The notes under the pieces were generated by a model that was given only the letters and a program-made list of their open reading frames with translations, was not told the origin of the DNA and did not search any database. Shown in pieces: positions 29,070 to 38,064 of a stretch of 64,000 nucleotides of DNA. The DNA is from Mesorhizobium_K marinum (GTDB taxonomy: Bacteria; Pseudomonadota; Alphaproteobacteria; Rhizobiales; Rhizobiaceae). Within the stretch, counting starts at the first letter, position 1. Every line of letters starts with the position of its first letter. Where the stretch lies: the NCBI RefSeq assembly GCF_040813715.1, contig NZ_JBFOCH010000020.1; one strand, given 5' to 3'. Made by a program: the position numbers and the translations under genes.

Positions 29070-29273
29070 ATGAGGGTAGTTATCGCCACTCTTGGGTCAG
29101 GGCAGATCGTAGCTGGGGTCCTAGTTTACATAGCGGCAATTTCGGCAATCCATGAAATCCTGGGTGCTTTACTTTTTGGGCTAGGTACTATGTGCGTTGC
29201 ACTGTCTGTTGTGATTGGAAAACTTGAACTGATTTTGGAGAGGCCCTTGGAACGGCTGGATGCAGCGAAATAG
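29070..29273 (+). CDS. Small two-helix membrane protein
   Basis: A 67-aa protein starting at ATG 29070 behind GAGGGA. Two hydrophobic segments (about 5-27 and 30-50) are followed by a charged tail (KLELILERPLERLDAAK). No family recognised. It lies in the same AT-richer, strain-variable insert as the secreted protein gene to its left. Confidence 0.5.
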   Translation: MRVVIATLGSGQIVAGVLVYIAAISAIHEILGALLFGLGTMCVALSVVIGKLELILERPLERLDAAK

Positions 29274-29480
29274 CCATCGCGTCTAGGGCTATGCTGCCCT
29301 GCTTGGACTACGCGGTCGCTCGCGCCGCACGACGATGTTGGTGCGCAGGTCCTTGCCTGCCGAACCTGGACGTTGTGATGGCAAGCAAGATTGCACCGGC
29401 GCCGACTGCCAGCACCCACNCGACCAGATGAGGCGGATCGCGGAAGCGCTGAAGACCGACTAGCCGTCAGCCTACCGGCA

Positions 29481-30498
29481 TCATTGTGCCGGCACCCTCG
29501 ACGCCCGTGCACCGCGCGACGGTTCGCGACGCCCCCCCGAACGTCGCACCCCGGCGACGACCGCCATGCCGGCGCCGACTGCCAGCACCCACCAGGCCGG
29601 GCGGATGGAATAGGAAAACTGCAGGTTGGCGGCGAGTACACGGCCCGGCGGAACGCCGGTAGCGAGGGCGTACCAGGCATATTCCACCGCAACTGTGCAA
29701 AGCGCGGCGAGCACGGCNCCAGGCCGGTCGGATGGAATAGGAAAACTGCAGGTTGGCGGCGAGTACACGGCCCGGCGGAACGCCGGTAGCGAGGGCGTAC
29801 CAGGCATATTCCACCGCAACTGTGCAAAGCGCGGCGAGCACGGCAATCGCAGCAAGCACGAGCGGCGAGTTGATCGCGAAGCCGCGCCAGTGCGCCAGCC
29901 TGTAGAGCATCATGAGCAGGAACAGCCCCGCCATCAGCGTGGGCTGGTAGACGTCGGCTTTCGACTGGATGAAGAAGTGCAGCGCCGCCAGCAGGCCGAT
30001 CGCGTAGACGACCTTGTGCAGCCGTACCCAGTTGCGGCCAAGACGCTTGATCGCCGCGTCGGTGGAGGTCGATCCGAGCGCGATCAGCGCCACCAGTGCA
30101 ACAAAGCCAATGGTCAGGTAGAAGCGCAGGGCGATCTCCGATGCGATGCGCGCGACATCCAGCTTAAGGTCGACCGCATACAGCGCGAAATGCGCCAGCG
30201 CATAGGCGAGCGCCGTCACTCCCAGCATGCGGCGCACGAGGATCAGCTTCGGCCAGTCGGCGATGCGCCGAAGCGGCGTCACGGCCAGCGACAGCCACAG
30301 GAAGCGGATCGCCCATTCGCCGGTCTCGTGGATCGCCTCGGTGATCGGCCGCGGTCCGAGCGGGCCGACCGGAGCGGACGCAGCCAGCGTCCCGCTGAAG
30401 GCCGACCACGCCAGCATCAGCGCGGGCAGGCAGGCCGCGGCCAGCACTGCGGCCTTGAGCGGCGAGAATTTTCCCGAGCGGTCGGTCCAGGGCGACAT
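29481..30498 (-). CDS. msrQ: MsrQ-like heme-binding membrane protein (one assembly junction)
   Basis: MsrQ (YedZ) is a b-heme inner-membrane protein that passes electrons to the periplasmic methionine sulfoxide reductase MsrP. Several hydrophobic helices, the ferric-reductase-like segment RRMLGVTALAYALAHFALY with its heme histidine, and RLHKVVYAIGLLAALHFF are present. ATG at 30498 has GGAAA upstream; ATG 30516 is an alternative. The N at 29718 interrupts the last quarter; the end is read from the contig at 29421-29717. No msrP gene is adjacent, unlike the usual operon. Confidence 0.83.
29592..29844. repeat. Unmerged contig overlap in msrQ
   Basis: The N at 29718 separates 29592-29717 from 29719-29844 (126 bp, few differences). 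Confidence 0.9.
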
Positions 30499-30601
30499 GA
30501 GGCGTTTCCGGTGCATGTTGGCAAAGTACGGTCAGATGGCCGGACTTGTTACAGCAGAGACATCACATCAATTTGAGGCGAGCCTGCGGAACCGGGCGAG
30601 C

Positions 30602-31252
30602 CTACCACATGGACGCCTTGGCGCGCTCCGGCCATTCGCGATCGTAGGCCTCACCGTCGATCGACTTCCTGCTGGTGATTTCCAGGATGCGACCGGGCGT
30701 CGGCAAGGTCGACGGATCGACGTGCTTGTCCTGATTCCACAGGTCGGAACGGCGGATCGCCCGCGCGCACTGGAAATAGACGGCCTCGACCGAGATCACG
30801 GTCACCGATCGCGCCGGCTTCCCCTCCACCGTGAATGAGGCGCAGAGATCGCGGTCGACGCTGATGAACGCGCGTCCGTTCACCCGCAGCGTCGTGCCGG
30901 ATCCCGGGACCAGAAAGAGCAGCGCCACGCGTGGGTCGCGAACGATGTTCTTCAGGGAATCGGCGCGATTGTTCCCGCGCCGGTCGGGCATCAGCAGCGT
31001 GCGCGGGTCGTGCAGGCGCACGAAGCCCGGCAGGTCGCCGCGCGGCGAGCAGTCGAGGCCCTCGGGGCCGCTGGTGGCAAGCGCGACAAAGGGAGCTGCC
31101 TCGATGAAGGCCGCATATTCGGGGATGACATGGTCGAGCTCCTTCACCAGCGAGGTCTCGCCAGGCAGGCCGTACAGCGCCTCGAGTTCTTCGACTGTCT
31201 GGATGGCAGCCCCGCTCAGCCTCTCGATTTCAGTCATGTCCGCGTCTCGCAT
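30602..31252 (-). CDS. Pyridoxamine 5'-phosphate oxidase-like FMN-binding protein
   Basis: A 216-aa split-barrel protein. EAAPFVALATSGPEGLDCSPRGD and LLMPDRRGNNRADSLKNIVRDPRVALLFLVPG are typical of the MSMEG_1061/PNPOx-like group that bind FMN or related flavins. A role in oxidation or detoxification is possible; true PdxH activity is not implied. ATG at 31252 is used, with ATG 31237 as alternative. It lies between msrQ and a DUF971 gene on the same strand, 49 bp after the latter. Confidence 0.82.
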   Translation of the reverse strand: MRDADMTEIERLSGAAIQTVEELEALYGLPGETSLVKELDHVIPEYAAFIEAAPFVALATSGPEGLDCSPRGDLPGFVRLHDPRTLLMPDRRGNNRADSLKNIVRDPRVALLFLVPGSGTTLRVNGRAFISVDRDLCASFTVEGKPARSVTVISVEAVYFQCARAIRRSDLWNQDKHVDPSTLPTPGRILEITSRKSIDGEAYDREWPERAKASMW

Positions 31253-31301
31253 TGATCTTGCCTCGCACCCTGCCCTGCCAGCATGACGGCGACTTGACGG
31301 G

Positions 31302-31652
31302 TCAGTCCCGCGACAGCGCCTTGCTTTCGAGCGAAGCGAGATAGTCGCTCCAGACCTGTTCCTTGTCGTGCCCGAGCCGGTGCAGGTACGACCAGGTGAA
31401 GATGCCGGTATCGTGGAGATCGTCGAAGACGATGCGCACGGCATAGTTGCCCACGGGCTCCATTCGCGCAATCGAGACATTGCGCTTGCCGGGCACGGTG
31501 ACGCGCTGGTCCGGCGCGTGACCCTGCACCTCGGCGGACGGCGACGTCACCCGCAGCAGTTCGGCTGGCAGCTCGAACGGTTCGTGGTCGTGGTAGACGA
31601 CCGTCAGCGTCCTGCGGTCCTTCGACACTCGAAGCTCTTTGGGCGCGCTCAT
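31302..31652 (-). CDS. DUF971 family protein
   Basis: A 116-aa protein with the DUF971 fold, related to the N-terminal domain of gamma-butyrobetaine hydroxylase: LRVSKDRRTLTVVYHDHEPFELPAELLRV and IVFDDLHDTGIFTWSYLHRLG. Such proteins occur free-standing beside Fe-S or Mrp-type genes in proteobacteria, with no firm function. Divergent from moaA across a 166-bp gap in which no riboswitch was recognised. Confidence 0.85.
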   Translation of the reverse strand: MSAPKELRVSKDRRTLTVVYHDHEPFELPAELLRVTSPSAEVQGHAPDQRVTVPGKRNVSIARMEPVGNYAVRIVFDDLHDTGIFTWSYLHRLGHDKEQVWSDYLASLESKALSRD

Positions 31653-31818
31653 CCGGATAATCCTCGATTGCAGCCGGTTCTGTACCCCTGTTCCCGGACC
31701 GGGGAAAGCCCGCCGGACGGCAGGAAGGCGACAGGCAAACCTTGACCGGATAGCCAGAGCGCATCACATGGCTGTATATAACGCTTGCAAAGCCGCAGAA
31801 CGGAGTTGGATTGCGGAC

Positions 31819-32814
31819 ATGGACATGATCGACCCCTTCGGCCGCACGGTCAGCTATCTGCGCGTTTCGGTCACCGACCGCTGCGATTTCCGCTGCACTT
31901 ACTGCATGGCCGAGGACATGACGTTCCTGCCGAAGCGGGATTTGCTGTCGCTCGAGGAATTGGACCGCGTCTGCACCGTGTTTGTCGAAAAGGGCGTGAA
32001 GAAGCTCCGCCTCACCGGCGGCGAGCCGCTCGTGCGCAAGAACGTCATGCATCTCGTGCGCCGGTTGTCGCGGCACCTCAAAAGCGGTGCGCTGGAGGAA
32101 CTGACGCTCACCACCAACGGATCGCAGTTGCAGCGCTTTGCGGGTGAACTGGCCGACGCGGGCGTCAAGCGCATCAACGTCTCCCTCGACACGCTCGACG
32201 CCGAAAAGTTCCATGCGGTGACGCGATGGGGCAATCTCGACAAGGTGCTCCAGGGCATCGACGCCGCGCAGGCGGCGGGCCTCAAGATCAAGATCAACGC
32301 GGTGGCGCTGAAGGGTTTCAACGACGGCGAAATTCCCGGCATGCTGCGTTGGGCGCACGCTCGCGGCATGGACCTGACCCTGATCGAGACCATGCCGATG
32401 GGCGAGATCGACGAGGACCGCACCGACCAGTACCTCCCACTGTCCCTGCTGCGGGCCGATCTGGAGCGCGAGTTCACCCTGAGCGACATCCCGTTCCGGA
32501 CCGGCGGGCCGGCTCGCTATGTTGACGTGAAGGAAACGGGCGGCAGGCTCGGCTTCATCACGCCGATGACCCATAATTTCTGCGAAAGCTGCAACCGGGT
32601 CCGGCTGACGTGCACCGGCACGCTCTACATGTGCCTCGGCCAGGAGGACGCCGCGGACCTTCGCGCGCCGCTGCGCGCATCGGAAGCAAACGACGCCCTT
32701 TCGGCCGCGATCGACGAGGCGATCGGCCGCAAGCCCAAGGGCCACGATTTCGTCATCGACCGCCGCACCAGCCGGCCCGCGGTGTCTCGCCACATGAGCG
32801 TCACCGGCGGCTAG
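31819..32814 (+). CDS. moaA: GTP 3',8-cyclase MoaA
   Basis: Radical SAM enzyme starting molybdenum cofactor synthesis from GTP. About 331 aa. The N-terminal [4Fe-4S] motif CDFRCTYC gives C22, C26 and C29; LTGGEPLVRK is the SAM site; the second cluster cysteines lie in FCESCNRVRLTCTG; and the C-terminus ends in the required GG (SVTGG). Starts at 31768, 31819 and 31825 are all in frame; family alignments favour MxMIDPFGR, so 31819 is used. Followed by two transporter genes and then mobA and mobB. Confidence 0.95.
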   Translation: MDMIDPFGRTVSYLRVSVTDRCDFRCTYCMAEDMTFLPKRDLLSLEELDRVCTVFVEKGVKKLRLTGGEPLVRKNVMHLVRRLSRHLKSGALEELTLTTNGSQLQRFAGELADAGVKRINVSLDTLDAEKFHAVTRWGNLDKVLQGIDAAQAAGLKIKINAVALKGFNDGEIPGMLRWAHARGMDLTLIETMPMGEIDEDRTDQYLPLSLLRADLEREFTLSDIPFRTGGPARYVDVKETGGRLGFITPMTHNFCESCNRVRLTCTGTLYMCLGQEDAADLRAPLRASEANDALSAAIDEAIGRKPKGHDFVIDRRTSRPAVSRHMSVTGG

Positions 32815-32909
32815 ACCTGGCCCAAAGCTTTCCGTTTGCGCTTTGGCACTTCGCTGATACACCCGGGCGGTCGCAACGTCGGATTGCAGCCTTGCCCCTT
32901 TCGCCCAAC

Positions 32910-33812
32910 ATGCGCGCCGCGCTCTTCATGACCGTGTCCATGGCGGGTTTCACCGTCAACGACGCGATCACGAAATACGTCTCGGACGCAATGAACATGG
33001 GCCAGGTGATGCTGATCCGCGGCGCCTTCGCGACGCTGCTGATCGCGCTGCTCGCCTGGCGTCACGGCGCGCTGGCCGACATGCGGCAAGCCCTGCAGCC
33101 GCTCGTTCTCCTGCGCGTCGCCTGCGAGGCGATGGCGACCATCACCTTTTTGGTCGCTCTTGCTCACCTTCCCATCGCCAATGTCTCGGCGGTGCTGCAG
33201 GCGCTGCCGCTCGCCGTGACAATGGGCGCGGCGCTGTTTTACGGCGAAACCGTCGGGTGGCGGCGCTGGCTGTCGATCGCCGTCGGATTCGTCGGCGTCG
33301 CCATCATCGTCCGGCCAGGCCTCGAGGGATTCAGCGTCTATTCGCTTTCGGTGCTGGTCTGCGTCGGCTTCTGCACGGTGCGCGATCTCGCCACCAAGCG
33401 CATACCGGAAAACATCCCGACCTTGCTGGTCTCCACGATGACGGCGGCTGCCGTGACCCTGTGCGGCGTCGTTCTGGTGCAGCCGATGGGCGGCTGGTCG
33501 CCTCCGGCCGCGCATGACCTGGTGATGATCGCGCTGGCGGCGGGACTGCTTCTCGTCGGATACCAGTTCATCATTCGTGCGATGCGATCCGGCGACGTCT
33601 CCTTCGTCGCGCCGTTCCGCTATTCCAGCCTGGTCTTCGCAATCCTGCTCGGCTTCCTGGTGTTCGGCGACGTGCCCGACCTGCCGATGACGGTCGGCTC
33701 GCTTATCGTCGTCTCATCCGGCCTCTACATGCTCTACCGCGAACGCGTCGTCGGCCGCTCGAAGGCCGCTTCGGAGAGCGTCGGGCCGGGAATGACGCCG
33801 GACGGCCTATGA
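32910..33812 (+). CDS. EamA/DMT-family transporter
   Basis: A 300-aa inner-membrane protein with ten predicted helices in two EamA halves (MRAALFMTVSMAGFTVNDAITKYV to YRERVVGR). Members export or import metabolites; the substrate is unknown. ATG at 32910 is chosen; the frame is open further upstream. Its stop overlaps the start of the MFS gene (ATGA), so it heads a translationally coupled run with the MFS gene, mobA and mobB. Confidence 0.88.
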   Translation: MRAALFMTVSMAGFTVNDAITKYVSDAMNMGQVMLIRGAFATLLIALLAWRHGALADMRQALQPLVLLRVACEAMATITFLVALAHLPIANVSAVLQALPLAVTMGAALFYGETVGWRRWLSIAVGFVGVAIIVRPGLEGFSVYSLSVLVCVGFCTVRDLATKRIPENIPTLLVSTMTAAAVTLCGVVLVQPMGGWSPPAAHDLVMIALAAGLLLVGYQFIIRAMRSGDVSFVAPFRYSSLVFAILLGFLVFGDVPDLPMTVGSLIVVSSGLYMLYRERVVGRSKAASESVGPGMTPDGL

Positions 33813-35011
33813 CCACCACGGTCCGACCGGCGGCTCCGCACCTGCTGACGCTCGTCATGGCGGCCGCGATCGGCCCGCTCGCGATGAACGTGTTCCTGCC
33901 GTCGCTGCCCGGCATGGCGCGCCATTTCGAGAGCGACTATGCGGTCATGCAGCTTGCCGTCTCCTTCTACCTCGCGGCGACCGCGGCGCTGCAACTCCTG
34001 ATCGGCCCCGCCTCCGACCGGTTCGGCCGCCGACCCGTCATGCTGGCGTGCATCGGCGTTTTCCTGGTCGGCACGATTGCCGCCGTCTATGCGCCGACGG
34101 TCGAAGTGCTGCTGCTCTGCCGCCTGCTGCAGGCATTCTCGTCGGCCGGCATGGTCATCTCCCGCGCCGTCGTGCGCGATACGGTCGACACCACGGCGGC
34201 GGCAAGCCAGATCGGCTACATCACCATGGGCATGAGCGTCGTTCCGATGGTCGGGCCGATGATCGGGGGCCTGCTCGACGAGCTTTTTGGCTGGCAGGCC
34301 GGTTTCTGGCTGACCCTGGCGTTCGGCCTGGTTGCGTTCGCCATCGTTCTGGTCGACCTGCGCGAGACGAACCTTTTCCGCTCCGACAGTTTTGCGGCGC
34401 AGTTTCGCGCCTATCCCGCGCTGCTCGGTTCGGGCCGCTTCTGGGCCTACGCGCTGACGGCGTCGTTTTCCGCCGGCGCGTTCTTCGCCTTCCTCGGCGG
34501 CGGCCCCTATGTCGCCACCGAGATGCTGGCGCTCAGCCCTTCGCAATACGGCCTCTACTTCGGCATCGTCTCGGTCGGCTATATGTTCGGCAACTTCCTC
34601 TCGGGCCGGTTTTCCCAGATCGTCGGCATCAACCGCATGATGCTCGCAGGCAACCTCATCGCCGTCGCCGGCATGGTGCTGGCCCTCGCGCTCTTCGCTT
34701 TGGACTTCCACCATCCGCTTTCGCTGTTCGGGCCAGTGTTCTTCACCGGCGTCGGCAATGGGCTGACGCTGCCGAGTGCGAATGCGGGCGTGGTCAGCGT
34801 GAAGCCTCATCTTGCCGGTTCGGCCTCGGGACTCGGCGGGGCACTGCAGATCGGCATTGGCGCTGCGGTTTCGGTGCTGGCGGGAGCGCTGATAACGCCG
34901 CAGTCGGGTCCCTCTCCCCTGCTACTGGTAATGCTCGCCTCGTCGGTCGCCGCGGTGGCAACGACACTCTATCTCATGCACATCGCCGAAGTTGAGGACG
35001 CGGTGCGATGA
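33809..35011 (+). CDS. MFS transporter, Bcr/CflA drug-efflux type
   Basis: A 400-aa major facilitator with 12 predicted helices. NVFLPSLPGMARHF near the start and the motif-A segment GPASDRFGRRPVML after helix 2, plus RLLQAFSSAGMVISRAVVRD, match the Bcr/CflA multidrug group. Overlaps the preceding transporter gene and the following mobA by 4 bases each, so its expression is tied to molybdopterin genes although a direct link in function is not evident. Confidence 0.88.
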   Translation: MTTTVRPAAPHLLTLVMAAAIGPLAMNVFLPSLPGMARHFESDYAVMQLAVSFYLAATAALQLLIGPASDRFGRRPVMLACIGVFLVGTIAAVYAPTVEVLLLCRLLQAFSSAGMVISRAVVRDTVDTTAAASQIGYITMGMSVVPMVGPMIGGLLDELFGWQAGFWLTLAFGLVAFAIVLVDLRETNLFRSDSFAAQFRAYPALLGSGRFWAYALTASFSAGAFFAFLGGGPYVATEMLALSPSQYGLYFGIVSVGYMFGNFLSGRFSQIVGINRMMLAGNLIAVAGMVLALALFALDFHHPLSLFGPVFFTGVGNGLTLPSANAGVVSVKPHLAGSASGLGGALQIGIGAAVSVLAGALITPQSGPSPLLLVMLASSVAAVATTLYLMHIAEVEDAVR

Positions 35012-35643
35012 CCGCGCAGCCTCACCTCGCCGGGATCGTGCTGGCCGGCGGCCTATCGACGCGCCTCGGAGGCGGAGACAAGACCCTGCTGGAAATCGCC
35101 GGCCGATCGATCCTCGACCGCATCGTCGAGCGTCTGCGACCGCAGGTGGGCGTGCTCGCCATCAGCGCCAATGGCGATCCCAGTCGCTTCTCCAGCCATG
35201 GACTTCCAGTCCTCGCGGACAGCGGCCCGCCTGGTCGCCACGGACCGCTTGCAGGCATCCATTCCGGCCTGCGTTGGGCAAAATCCATCGGCTGCAGCAA
35301 CCTCGTTTCGGTCGCGGGCGACACCCCGTTCTTTCCGGACAGCCTCGCCGAAAGGCTGCTCGAAGCTGCCGCGGGCTTGCCGCGTATCGCTTTCGCGACC
35401 TCCGGCGGCCGCAGCCACCCAGTCTTCGCGCTTTGGCCGGTTTCGCTGGAGGACGAACTGGCGCACTTTATCGACCACGGCGACCGGCTCAGCGTCCTCG
35501 CGTTCATCCACGGGCGCGCCTCGGTGGATGTCGATTTTCCTGTGACGACGGTGGGAGGCAAGCCGTTGGACCCCTTCTTCAATATCAACACCGCAGCCGA
35601 CCTTGCCGAGGCCGATGCCATCGCCAGGATGCTTGCCGCATGA
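35008..35643 (+). CDS. mobA: Molybdenum cofactor guanylyltransferase MobA
   Basis: MobA adds GMP to molybdopterin to make the guanine dinucleotide cofactor. The 211-aa protein has the nucleotide-binding start GIVLAGGLSTRLGGGDKTLLEI, the metal site SVAGDTPFFP and the C-terminal FFNINTAADLAEA. Length is normal. Starts within the stop of the MFS gene and overlaps mobB, both through ATGA. Confidence 0.95.
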   Translation: MTAQPHLAGIVLAGGLSTRLGGGDKTLLEIAGRSILDRIVERLRPQVGVLAISANGDPSRFSSHGLPVLADSGPPGRHGPLAGIHSGLRWAKSIGCSNLVSVAGDTPFFPDSLAERLLEAAAGLPRIAFATSGGRSHPVFALWPVSLEDELAHFIDHGDRLSVLAFIHGRASVDVDFPVTTVGGKPLDPFFNINTAADLAEADAIARMLAA

Positions 35644-36182
35644 CCCAGCGCGTCTTCGGCATCACTGGCTGGAAGAACTCGGGCAAGACGACGCTGACAG
35701 AACGCCTCGTCAGCGAATTGACGCGGCGCGGCTGGAAAATCTCGACCGTGAAGCATGCCCACCACGAGTTCGACATCGACAGGGAGGGCGCCGACAGCTT
35801 CCGCCACAGGCAGGCGGGCGCAAGCGAGGTGGCGATCGTTTCATCGCGGCGCTGGGCGCTGATGCACGAACTGAGCGGCGCCGAGCAGGAGCCGCCGCTG
35901 GCAGCGGTGTTGTCGCGGCTGGCGCCGTGCGATCTCGTGCTTGTCGAGGGCTACAAGCGCGAAGGCCACGCCAAGATCGAGACGCGGCGCGTGACCGCGA
36001 AAGACAGGGCGCCTCTCAGCGCCGACGACAACTCCATCGTCGCCGTCGCCGCTGATCATCCGGCGGCCGGCGAGCAGGTACCGGTCTTCGACATCGACGC
36101 GGTCAGCGAGATCGCGGATTTCATCGAAAAACACACCGGACTCCATGCAAATCCGGGCGATCCGGGCGATCCGGTACAATAA
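35640..36182 (+). CDS. mobB: Molybdopterin-guanine dinucleotide biosynthesis protein MobB
   Basis: A 180-aa P-loop GTP-binding protein that assists MobA. GITGWKNSGKTTL is the Walker A, followed by ISTVKHAHHEFDIDREGADSFRHRQAGA and LVLVEGYKREGHAKIE, all characteristic. The C-terminus has a short GDPGDPVQ tail. Last gene of the coupled run; a gap of 133 bp then leads to the amino acid ABC operon. Confidence 0.95.
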   Translation: MTQRVFGITGWKNSGKTTLTERLVSELTRRGWKISTVKHAHHEFDIDREGADSFRHRQAGASEVAIVSSRRWALMHELSGAEQEPPLAAVLSRLAPCDLVLVEGYKREGHAKIETRRVTAKDRAPLSADDNSIVAVAADHPAAGEQVPVFDIDAVSEIADFIEKHTGLHANPGDPGDPVQ

Positions 36183-36315
36183 CTTTGTCGGGTCCGCCTC
36201 GTTGGGATTGATTTTTCGGGAAAAAGTGGCGGATTATCGGCTACCGGCGCGCGGCAGGACCGCCGCCGACACAGCCGGCATTTGGCCGGTTGCGAGTGAT
36301 CATGAGGGGTCTCCT

Positions 36316-37278
36316 ATGTTTACGATGAAACGCTTGACGCTGGCGGCTTCGGTCGCAGCCTTGGCGCTGACGCTCGCCGCATGTTCGCAGGAAAAGGCAG
36401 CCGAACCGGCGCCCGAGCCCGCGGCCCCGGCTGAACCAGCACCTGCGCCGGCAGAACCTGCTCCAGCGCCTGCCGAACCCGCCCCGGCGCCCGCCGCCGA
36501 GCCGGCGCCCGCACCGGCGGAACCTGCACCCGCACCGGCCGAGCCGGCGACCCAGGGTTCGGCTCCCGCAATGCTGAAGATCGGCACCGAGGGCGCCTAT
36601 CCGCCCTTCAACAACCTGACCGCGGACGGCCAGTTGGTCGGCTTCGACATCGACATCGCCAACGCGCTTTGCGCCGAGATGAAGGTGACCTGCGAGTTCG
36701 TGACGCAGGACTGGGATGGCATCATTCCCGCCCTGCAGGCGGGCAAGTTCGATGCGATCATCGCATCGATGTCGATCACGCCGGAACGCGCGGAAAAGGT
36801 CGACTTCACGCAGAAGTACTACAACACGCCGTCCGCGCTGGCCGGTCCGAAGGACTCCCCGCTGACGGGCGTCACCAAGGCCGACCTCGCCGGCAAGACG
36901 ATCGGCGTCGCCACATCGACGACCCACTTCAACTACGCCTCGCAGACCTACACGGACTCCACCATCAAAGGCTACCCGACGAGCCAGGAGTTCCTGCTGG
37001 ATCTGTCCAACGGACGCCTTGATGCCGTCGAAGACGACATCAGCGTGCTCGAGGAATGGCTGAAGACGCCGGACGGCGCGTGCTGCAAGCTGCTTGGCCA
37101 GCCGTCGCCGCAGCCCGACGAGATCTTCGGCCAGGGCGCGGGCATCGCGGTCCGCAAGGGCGAGACCGACCTCGTCAACAAGCTGAACGCCGCGATCAAG
37201 GCCATCCGTGCGAACGGGAAGTACAAGGAGATCAACGACAAGTACTTCAGCTTCGACGTCTACGGATCTGAAAACTAA
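36316..37278 (+). CDS. Polar amino acid ABC transporter substrate-binding lipoprotein
   Basis: A 320-aa solute-binding protein. The lipobox LAAC gives a lipoprotein anchor, unusual among this family in Gram-negatives. It is followed by a stretch of about 60 residues built from PAPAEPAP units, a flexible tether. The binding domain starts at LKIGTEGAYPPFNNLTADGQLVGFDIDIANALC and contains DFTQKYYNTPSALAG and IGVATSTTHFNY. Ligand (basic or other polar amino acid) cannot be fixed. Followed by a GC hairpin and two permease genes. Confidence 0.9.
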   Translation: MFTMKRLTLAASVAALALTLAACSQEKAAEPAPEPAAPAEPAPAPAEPAPAPAEPAPAPAAEPAPAPAEPAPAPAEPATQGSAPAMLKIGTEGAYPPFNNLTADGQLVGFDIDIANALCAEMKVTCEFVTQDWDGIIPALQAGKFDAIIASMSITPERAEKVDFTQKYYNTPSALAGPKDSPLTGVTKADLAGKTIGVATSTTHFNYASQTYTDSTIKGYPTSQEFLLDLSNGRLDAVEDDISVLEEWLKTPDGACCKLLGQPSPQPDEIFGQGAGIAVRKGETDLVNKLNAAIKAIRANGKYKEINDKYFSFDVYGSEN

Positions 37279-37286
37279 GCACAATT

Positions 37287-37313
37287 GCGGGCGGTCGCCG
37301 TGCGGCCGCCCGC
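37287..37313 (+). terminator. Hairpin between binding protein and permease genes
   Basis: GCGGGCGG and CCGCCCGC form an 8-bp perfect stem with an 11-base loop in the 72-bp gap. Without a T-run it is more likely an attenuating or mRNA-protecting hairpin that keeps binding-protein levels above permease levels. Confidence 0.5.
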
Positions 37314-37350
37314 GTTCTCGTGATCGACGACCACGGAGCCGGCCAGCCTA

Positions 37351-38064
37351 ATGGGGAGCATCGGGACTCTGCTGAGCTGGGGCTCTGATGGGTGGCTCGA
37401 CGAGATTGCATACGGTGTCTTCGTCACCGTCTCGCTCGCGGTCGCCACGCTTCCCCTCGGATTGCTGATCGGATTCTTCGTCGCGCTCGCCAAGCAGTCG
37501 AGCGAGGCCTCCGTGCGGATGGCCGGCAACATCTACACGACGATCTTTCGCGGGCTGCCGGAACTCGTAACCCTCTTCCTCGTATACTATGGCGCCCAGA
37601 TCGGCATCCAGGCGGTCATCCGTACGGTCCAGCCAGGCGCAACCGTCGACGTCAACAGCTTCATTTCCGGCATGGTCGCCCTCGGCGTGGTGTTCTCTGC
37701 CTATGTCAGCGAGGTATTCCTGTCCGCCTTCCGCGCCATTCCGCGCGGCCAGTACGAAGGCGGCTACGCGATCGGGCTGACCAAGGGCCAGACCATGCGG
37801 CTGGTCGTGCTTCCGCAGCTGATCCGCATCGCGCTACCCGGCCTCGCCAACCTCTGGCTGATCCTGCTCAAGGAAACGGCGCTGGTCTCGGCGATCGGCC
37901 TCAACGACATCCTGCGCTGGTCCGGCATTGCCGCGCGCGTCGAGCGCGAACCGTTCCTGTTCTACAGTTTCGCCGCGCTGATGTATCTCTGCCTGACGAT
38001 CATTTCCTCGTTCGGGATCAACAAGATCGAGCGGGCCGTCGGACCGCAGGAGCCGGCCCGATGA
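37351..38064 (+). CDS. Amino acid ABC transporter permease, HisQ type
   Basis: A 237-aa permease with five predicted helices. VTVSLAVATLPLGLLIG at the N-terminus and the EAA loop YAIGLTKGQTMRLVVLPQLIRIALPGLANLW match the HisQ/ArtQ group. The stop overlaps the ATG of the second permease gene by ATGA. Confidence 0.92.
   Translation: MGSIGTLLSWGSDGWLDEIAYGVFVTVSLAVATLPLGLLIGFFVALAKQSSEASVRMAGNIYTTIFRGLPELVTLFLVYYGAQIGIQAVIRTVQPGATVDVNSFISGMVALGVVFSAYVSEVFLSAFRAIPRGQYEGGYAIGLTKGQTMRLVVLPQLIRIALPGLANLWLILLKETALVSAIGLNDILRWSGIAARVEREPFLFYSFAALMYLCLTIISSFGINKIERAVGPQEPAR

Larger units (their letters stand above)
28453..29592. repeat. Junction of two haplotypes at the marR-msrQ locus
   Basis: After the N at 29420 the sequence restarts with the last 44 bp of the marR region (28453-28496 = 29421-29464) and then takes a different path. 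The left contig ends with 24 bp (29396-29419) that match 29569-29592. The left contig therefore spans marR, about 0.9 kb of insert and the msrQ end, while the right contig goes from marR to msrQ with only a short spacer. Confidence 0.8.

Noticed and set aside
31653..31818. Possible molybdenum cofactor riboswitch before moaA
   Set aside because: No convincing fold or conserved boxes were seen by eye; a covariance-model search would be needed to decide.
36400..36560. PAPAEPAP-coding repeats as a possible CRISPR or tandem-repeat locus
   Set aside because: They are in frame within a lipoprotein tether and lack repeat-spacer structure.
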